A stretch of DNA of 12,332 bases, from NCBI GenBank assembly GCA_937928665.1, contig CALFVM010000027.1, positions 1 through 12,332 on the forward strand, given 5' to 3'. The translations under genes were made by a program, and so were the position numbers. Shown here one piece after another: positions 7,709-12,332 of this stretch; within the stretch, counting starts at the first letter, position 1, and each line of letters opens with the position of its first letter. A model generated the notes under the pieces. It worked only from the letters and a program-made list of their open reading frames with translations. It ran no database searches and had not been told where the DNA came from. The DNA is from an uncultured Candidatus Methylacidiphilales bacterium (GTDB lineage: Bacteria; Verrucomicrobiota; Verrucomicrobiia; Methylacidiphilales; CALFVM01).

Positions 7709-9340
7709 ATGAGTGCACTTTCCTCCATTCCTGACTGGGTCCGCTCCGCCGTTTTTTACGAGATCTATCCCCAGACTTTTTTCGACACCAATGGCGATGG
7801 CATCGGTGACTTGCCCGGCATCACCGCCAAACTCGATTACGTCCAAAGCCTCGGCGCCAACGCCCTTTGGCTCAACCCATTCTACCGCTCCCCGATGCGC
7901 GATGCCGGTTACGATGTGGCCGACTTCCGTGCGGTCGATCCCCGTTACGGCACCAATGAGGATGCCCGCCGTCTCTTCCGCGAAGCCGCCGCCCGTGGCC
8001 TGCGCGTGCTCATTGATTTTGTCCCCGGTCATACGTCCATCGACCACCCCTGGTTCATCCAATCCGCCCGCCCCGAACCTAACCCCTATTCCAACTGGTA
8101 TGTTTGGACGCAGAGTGCCTGGGACAATGGCGGTGAGAAGTGGAAAGGGAAAAGGGTCCATGGCTATTCCGACCGTAATGGCAACTACCTGATCAATTTT
8201 TTCTGGTCCCAACCCGCGCTGAACTTCGGCTTTGCCGAGCCGGATCCCGACCAGCCCTGGCAGCTCCCTACCACCCACCCCGACGTTCAGCGCCTCTGGG
8301 AGGAAATGAAACAGATCATGGAGTTCTGGATGCACCTCGGTGCCTCGGGGTTCCGCGTCGATATGGCCGGTTCCATCACCCGCAACGATCCCGGTGCCCG
8401 CGAAGCCCGCCGCTTCTGGCGCGAGGCCCGGCAGCGGTGTGAAGCGATCCATCCCGATTTCTTCACTGTGGCCGAGTGGTCCCACCCCACGCATTGTCTC
8501 GATGGCACCGGGCTGCACGCGGATTTTCTCCACTGGATTCCTTCCTACGAAAATCTCTTTCGCAAGGAAAACGAACGCACCCCCGGCGCTCCGCCCAAGC
8601 CGCCCGGCCACAGTTGGTTCGACCGCCAGGGCCAAGGGGACATCCACGCCTTTCTCCAGGATTATCTCCAACACTATCACGCCACCAAGGACAAGGGCCT
8701 GATCTCCATTCCTGCCGCCAACCACGATCTCCCCCGCCTGGCCATCGGGCGCAATGCCGACGACCTCGAGATCATCTTCGCCTTCCTCCTCACCATGCCC
8801 GGCGCGCCCTTCATCTATTACGGCGATGAAATCGGCATGCGTCACCTGGACAACATCCCCGTGCGCGAAGGCTGCTACCCGCCCCGCACCGGTGCCCGCA
8901 CGCCCATGCAATGGCATCCCGGCCCTAACCTTGGCTTTTCCTCCGCGCCGCCCGACCGGCTCTGGGTGCCGGTCGATCCCGCTCCGGACGCCCCCACGGT
9001 GGCCGCGCAGGAAGCGGACCCCGCCTCCCTGCTCCACCGCGTCCGCCGCCTCATCGGCCTGCGCCGGTCGCGCCCTGCTCTGGCCGCCGATGCGGACTTC
9101 CGCATCCTCTTCTCCGCGCCGGACGCCTATCCGTTGGTTTACCAGCGTGGGGAGGGGAGGGACCGTTTGATCATCGGCCTCAACCCGGCTGCGCGCCCTG
9201 CCGAGGCGGCCTGGGAGGATGCGGATGCGGCGATCTGGCGCACGCTCCACGGGGAGGAAGTCGCGGTGCAACGCGCCGGCTCGCGCCACACCCTTACCCT
9301 GCCCCCGGTTTCCTTCAGCATTTTACAAATCGCATCCTAA
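7709..9340 (+). CDS. GH13 alpha-amylase-family glycosidase (alpha-glucosidase / trehalose-synthase-like), cytoplasmic
   Basis: A 543-residue GH13 enzyme, typical in length for oligo-1,6-glucosidase, alpha-glucosidase and trehalose-synthase-like members. No signal peptide, so it acts in the cytoplasm on imported alpha-glucosides. Motifs in order: IYPQTFFDTNGDGIGDLPGI (19-38), DFVPGHTS (103-110, region I), GFRVDMA (214-220, region II, nucleophile D218 and R216), TVAEW (253-257, region III, acid/base E256), AANHDLPR (336-343, region IV, H339 and D340), YYGDEIGM (370-377) and RTGARTPMQW (393-402). The RTGARTPMQW segment is typical of the alpha-glucosidase/trehalose-synthase/sucrose-active subfamilies rather than long-chain amylases. 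The last 100 or so residues form the usual C-terminal beta domain. Odd point: region I has Gly107 where most GH13 enzymes have Asn before the His. It lies 25 bp after the SGNH-like gene, with no visible Shine-Dalgarno. Substrate specificity cannot be fixed from sequence reading alone. Confidence 0.94.
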   Translation: MSALSSIPDWVRSAVFYEIYPQTFFDTNGDGIGDLPGITAKLDYVQSLGANALWLNPFYRSPMRDAGYDVADFRAVDPRYGTNEDARRLFREAAARGLRVLIDFVPGHTSIDHPWFIQSARPEPNPYSNWYVWTQSAWDNGGEKWKGKRVHGYSDRNGNYLINFFWSQPALNFGFAEPDPDQPWQLPTTHPDVQRLWEEMKQIMEFWMHLGASGFRVDMAGSITRNDPGAREARRFWREARQRCEAIHPDFFTVAEWSHPTHCLDGTGLHADFLHWIPSYENLFRKENERTPGAPPKPPGHSWFDRQGQGDIHAFLQDYLQHYHATKDKGLISIPAANHDLPRLAIGRNADDLEIIFAFLLTMPGAPFIYYGDEIGMRHLDNIPVREGCYPPRTGARTPMQWHPGPNLGFSSAPPDRLWVPVDPAPDAPTVAAQEADPASLLHRVRRLIGLRRSRPALAADADFRILFSAPDAYPLVYQRGEGRDRLIIGLNPAARPAEAAWEDADAAIWRTLHGEEVAVQRAGSRHTLTLPPVSFSILQIAS

Positions 9341-9344
9341 ATCA

Positions 9345-9349
9345 AAGAG
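9345..9349 (+). promoter_or_regulatory. Weak Shine-Dalgarno AAGAG
   Basis: AAGAG sits 6 bases before ATG 9356 in the 15-bp gap after the GH13 gene. It is a weak match but at proper spacing, supporting ATG 9356, where the signal peptide starts. Confidence 0.4.
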
Positions 9350-9355
9350 CTATCT

Positions 9356-11188
9356 ATGAAACACCATCTCCTCATCCCCCTGTTCTGCCTCAGTCTGTGG
9401 CCCTTGACGGCTACTGCGGAAACTGTCTGGCTCTCTGACCTGCCGGTCGTTCCTAACCAGGAATCGGAAAATCTCGGCCAGGCCCTTTTTATCAACACCA
9501 ACTACGAGAAGAAACCGATCGAGATTGGTGGCAAGAGCCATGAAAAGGGACTGACCATCATCCGCGGCTCCGGCAGTTGGAGTCACAAGCTGGATGGCAA
9601 ATACGCCGGCCTCAGTGCGGATGTGGGCCAATGGGAAGGCAACGCCGTTCTTCGTTTCTTTGGTGATGGCAAACTCCTTTTGGACACCGGCGTTCTCCCG
9701 CTGCGGAAAACCGCGCCGATCCTGCTCGATCTACGCGGTGTTCAGGAATTAAAAATCAGCTCGCTCGACACCACCTCCGCGATCCGCTGGAACACCAAGG
9801 CGGTCATCGCTTCACCCCGCCTCACTCTCCAGCCCCAACCGGAAACCGACCCGGGCCCCGGCCCCAAGGCCGGCAACAAACCACCCGAAGCCATCATCCG
9901 CGCCGAGCCCACCGAAGGGGTCGCTCCGTTGACGGTGAAATTCCGCGGTTCCGATTCCAAAGATCCGGACGGCCAGGTCGGCCGATACACCTGGCACTTT
10001 GGGGATGGCAAAACCGAAACTCTCGCCCCCGATCCCACCCACACCTACGATGAGCCGGGGCTTTATGAAGTGCTGCTGGTCGCGGAAGACAACGACAAAG
10101 GCTCCGGCATCGCCCGCCAACTCATCACCGTTCGATCCCCTGACAACTTCCCTCCGCGCGTCCAGTTCACTGTCAGTAAACGCTTGGTCTCTCCCGGCGA
10201 GTCCGTGAAATTCGACGCATCTGCCAGCAGCGACCCTGATGGCCAGATTAAAGAAACCACCTGGGATTTCGGCCCCGGTGGCACAGCCACTGGGCCCGTG
10301 GTTGAGAAGTCTTTTGCCGAACCCGGTCGCTATCCGATCAAAGTCACCGTGACCGACGACGCCGGCGCCTCCAGCAGCCAGACACTTTCCGTGCGCGTCG
10401 CCACCGCCGAGCAAATCGCCAAGCCCTTCCCGATCGGCAAAGGCAGCCGCGTCCTCCTCATCGGCAACAGCCTCATCGGCTTCTGCGGCCCCGTCTCCGG
10501 CTGGCTCGAAACCCTCGATCAAAATACCGCCCAGCCCCTCGGCCTCAAATCCCAGGACATCGGGAAAGGCATGGGCATGATCGAGGAATACGCCACTTGG
10601 ACCCGGCTCGGCGTCAAAGAACGCATCGATGAAGGCTGGGACGTGGTCATCATCCAGCCCTGGGAGGACGCCTACGCCAACAAAGCCACCGATGAAGACT
10701 TGTTGGCAAACACCCGCACTCTGGTGGACTGGATTCGCGCCAGCGGCGCCTTCCCCGTCCTCTACGAACCTCAGGTCGGCTGGCTCAAATACGACGAGTG
10801 GCAGGAAACCGCCCACCGCCGCATCAAACAAATGGCCGAAACGCTCGACACCGGCTTTATTCCCGCTGGCCAGGTCTGGTCGAAAGCCCGCGAAAAATTC
10901 CCGCTGCCCAAGAATCCCGATGGTCAGGGCACCAAAAACAATGATCCGATGGCCTTCAACCAGGTGCTCTACGGCGACTTCGGCCACCAGAGTTTCACCG
11001 GTGCCGCCCTCAATGGCCTGATCGTTTGGCGCTACCTGACCGGCGGCTCGGTCAAACCCTTCAAGTTCACCCAAGAAATGCCCGGCCTGGACAAAGAAAA
11101 ACGCGAGAAAATCCAGTTCGAGCACATGCCCTACCTCCAGGAACTGACCGATCAAATGATCACCCCCGGACAGGAACGCATCCGCTGA
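9356..11188 (+). CDS. Secreted NPCBM-PKD-PKD-SGNH-like hydrolase
   Basis: A 610-residue exported protein. Signal peptide 1-21 (cut likely after ATA before ETV). Residues about 23-158 match the NPCBM galactose-binding-like fold: TVWLSDLP (23-30), GGKSHEKGLTI (58-68) and an LRFFGDGKLL strand (99-108). A Pro-rich linker (160-178) leads to two PKD domains at about 177-260 and 265-350, marked by WHFGDG (213-218), TYDEPGLYEV (230-239), WDFGPGG (303-309) and EPGRYPIKVTVTD (322-334). Residues about 362-565 form an SGNH-like domain: RVLLIGNSLIG (365-375) with candidate nucleophile S372, IIQPWEDAY (432-440) in place of the GxND block, and YGDFGHQSF (539-547) with candidate D541 and H544. A role as a carbohydrate esterase anchored to glycans by its N-terminal modules is inferred. 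The gene starts 15 bp after the GH13 gene; the following gene starts 60 bp later without a terminator between. Confidence 0.8.
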   Translation: MKHHLLIPLFCLSLWPLTATAETVWLSDLPVVPNQESENLGQALFINTNYEKKPIEIGGKSHEKGLTIIRGSGSWSHKLDGKYAGLSADVGQWEGNAVLRFFGDGKLLLDTGVLPLRKTAPILLDLRGVQELKISSLDTTSAIRWNTKAVIASPRLTLQPQPETDPGPGPKAGNKPPEAIIRAEPTEGVAPLTVKFRGSDSKDPDGQVGRYTWHFGDGKTETLAPDPTHTYDEPGLYEVLLVAEDNDKGSGIARQLITVRSPDNFPPRVQFTVSKRLVSPGESVKFDASASSDPDGQIKETTWDFGPGGTATGPVVEKSFAEPGRYPIKVTVTDDAGASSSQTLSVRVATAEQIAKPFPIGKGSRVLLIGNSLIGFCGPVSGWLETLDQNTAQPLGLKSQDIGKGMGMIEEYATWTRLGVKERIDEGWDVVIIQPWEDAYANKATDEDLLANTRTLVDWIRASGAFPVLYEPQVGWLKYDEWQETAHRRIKQMAETLDTGFIPAGQVWSKAREKFPLPKNPDGQGTKNNDPMAFNQVLYGDFGHQSFTGAALNGLIVWRYLTGGSVKPFKFTQEMPGLDKEKREKIQFEHMPYLQELTDQMITPGQERIR

Positions 11189-11248
11189 ACTCCACCCGCT
11201 TCACCTTCACCCCAATCGAACCCACCGAGAAAGTCATCGCTCATCCCT

Positions 11249-12332
11249 ATGAAAATGCGAGCCATCCTCAGTCTGTTAGCCATCACAGTGTGCGGACCTT
11301 TTCTGAATCCGCTGCACGCCGCCGATCCGGACGGACTCCACCGCTGGTCTAACGATAAAAAGCCAAACCCGTTCCGGCTCACCGTCTGGATTCCGCCCAA
11401 TCTGCCGGTGGTCCGGGGCCTGGTGGTCATCGGGGACGGCGGTGAGGTCGCCGCCCGCATGCCGCAGCTCCGCGCGTTTGCCGCCAACCTCGGTTTTGGC
11501 ATCGCCAGTGCTTCCCACCTCACCACCGGAGGCGCACCGGAAATCCTCCAGGGGCTCTCCGCGCTCGCCCGTTCGCTCAACCGGCCGGAGTTGGCCCACG
11601 CGCCGATGGTGGCGGCCGGCAATTCCAACGGCGGCGCCATGGTCATGGACCTCCTCTTCCAGGTTCCGGATCGCATGATCGCGGTCTGCCCCACTGTGGG
11701 TGCTCGTGCCGGCCTGGCCTGGACGGAGAAACACCGCGCCGTGCCCATGATCCTGGCCATGGGCATTTGGGACAACCCCGGCGGCAACCTCCGCGCCCGT
11801 GAAACCTTCCAATCCCAGCGTGCCCTGGGCGCGCTCTGGGCTCATTACGAGGAAGAAATCACCGGCCACGAAGGGGCCGACCGCCGCCGCATGTATGATG
11901 TCTTCCTTCCGTTCTGGGAAACCGTGATCCGCCTCCGCTACCCCGAGGAAGGCGATGTCCGCCGCCGCCCGCTGGCCCTCAAACCACTCACTGAAAATTC
12001 CGGATGGCTCTGCCAACTCTCCCCGGATTTGAAAACCGGCACGGTGGAAGCCTGGAACGATTTTGATGGGGACCGCCGCGCCGCCTCCTGGCTGCCCGAC
12101 CGCGCCAGTGCCCTGGCCTTCCGGGCCGCCGCCGTTCACGGCAAACCCTTCATCATCAACGCCGGCCATCCCGGCAGCAAGGAACCGGCCGATTGGGAAT
12201 ACCTGAGCTATCGCTCCGCGGACAAAGTCTTCAACCCCGGTGAGCCGGTCGAGCTCACCCTTCAGACCTGGGCTGCCGACCGCAACCGCATTGAAATCTA
12301 CCGCGGCGACCAGCTGGCCGCCACGGGTGGGT
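11249..12332 (+). CDS. Secreted alpha/beta-hydrolase-like protein (3' partial)
   Basis: An uninterrupted frame of 361 codons running off the window end. The start ATG 11249 begins a signal peptide (MKMRAILSLLAITV..., cleavage likely after LHAA near residue 25). Residues about 40-225 look like an alpha/beta-hydrolase core: a VVRGLVVIGDGG strand and oxyanion-loop-like turn (54-65), and the nucleophile elbow GNSNGG (124-129) with S126. H207 in TGHEGAD (205-211) is a candidate catalytic His, placed as in esterases that have a 'Gly-His' loop near the end of the core. After about residue 245 the chain changes to a beta-rich C-terminal part whose end lies outside the window. It could be a carbohydrate or polyester esterase; substrate unknown. 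It starts 60 bp after the NPCBM-PKD-SGNH gene with no visible Shine-Dalgarno and continues the operon. Confidence 0.78.
   Translation, partial: MKMRAILSLLAITVCGPFLNPLHAADPDGLHRWSNDKKPNPFRLTVWIPPNLPVVRGLVVIGDGGEVAARMPQLRAFAANLGFGIASASHLTTGGAPEILQGLSALARSLNRPELAHAPMVAAGNSNGGAMVMDLLFQVPDRMIAVCPTVGARAGLAWTEKHRAVPMILAMGIWDNPGGNLRARETFQSQRALGALWAHYEEEITGHEGADRRRMYDVFLPFWETVIRLRYPEEGDVRRRPLALKPLTENSGWLCQLSPDLKTGTVEAWNDFDGDRRAASWLPDRASALAFRAAAVHGKPFIINAGHPGSKEPADWEYLSYRSADKVFNPGEPVELTLQTWAADRNRIEIYRGDQLAATGG

Noticed and set aside
7613..9289. A 558-codon minus-strand open frame opposite the GH13 gene
   Set aside because: The plus strand carries all GH13 motifs; the minus-strand product is a low-complexity shadow rich in Gly, Arg and Val.
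9812..11155. A 447-codon minus-strand open frame opposite the NPCBM-PKD-SGNH gene
   Set aside because: It is a shadow of a well-supported gene, with no signal peptide, domain or ribosome-binding site.
11276..12169. A 297-codon minus-strand open frame near the right end
   Set aside because: The opposite strand is open over its entire length to the window edge and encodes a signal peptide and a GNSNGG nucleophile elbow, so that strand is the coding one.

Overview
The window reads as a chromosomal piece of a Gram-negative, GC-rich, polysaccharide-oriented bacterium, most likely of the Verrucomicrobiota or a PVC relative. The grounds are two PEP-CTERM (exosortase) tails side by side, weak or absent Shine-Dalgarno sequences at most starts, and a tightly packed run of secreted multi-domain hydrolases (NPCBM, PKD, malectin-like, putative-Ig) of a kind common in that group. 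The phylum is an inference; there is no rRNA or other marker gene here.

Layout, all on the + strand. Bases 1-1888 hold the 3' end of one PEP-CTERM protein, a complete second PEP-CTERM protein (432-1280) and a periplasmic YceI-family protein (1313-1888). Bases 1964-12332 form what looks like one operon of six genes with gaps of -4 to 60 bp: a secreted TIM-barrel glycosidase candidate (1964-3139); a cytoplasmic ADP-ribosylglycohydrolase-fold protein with a C-terminal lectin-like domain (3161-5245); a secreted SGNH-like protein with two putative-Ig repeats, a CBM9/DOMON-like region and a malectin-like region (5242-7683, GTG start overlapping the previous stop); a cytoplasmic GH13 alpha-glucosidase-type enzyme (7709-9340); a secreted NPCBM-PKD-PKD-SGNH protein (9356-11188); and a secreted alpha/beta-hydrolase-like protein cut by the window end (11249 onward).

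Taken together, the operon resembles a glycan-processing locus. Envelope or extracellular esterase-like and glycosidase-like proteins carrying sugar-binding modules would release or de-esterify a carbohydrate, and two cytoplasmic enzymes would handle the imported product. No transporter, SusC/SusD pair or regulator lies in the window, and the substrate cannot be read from the sequence. A perfectly conserved 13-base imperfect palindrome lies about 60 bp upstream of the signal-peptide ATG of both the second PEP-CTERM gene and the first operon gene, and may be a shared regulatory site.

I see no RNA genes, CRISPR arrays, insertion sequences or convincing rho-independent terminators. No gene-free stretch exceeds 300 bases; the longest (292-431) holds only the palindrome.
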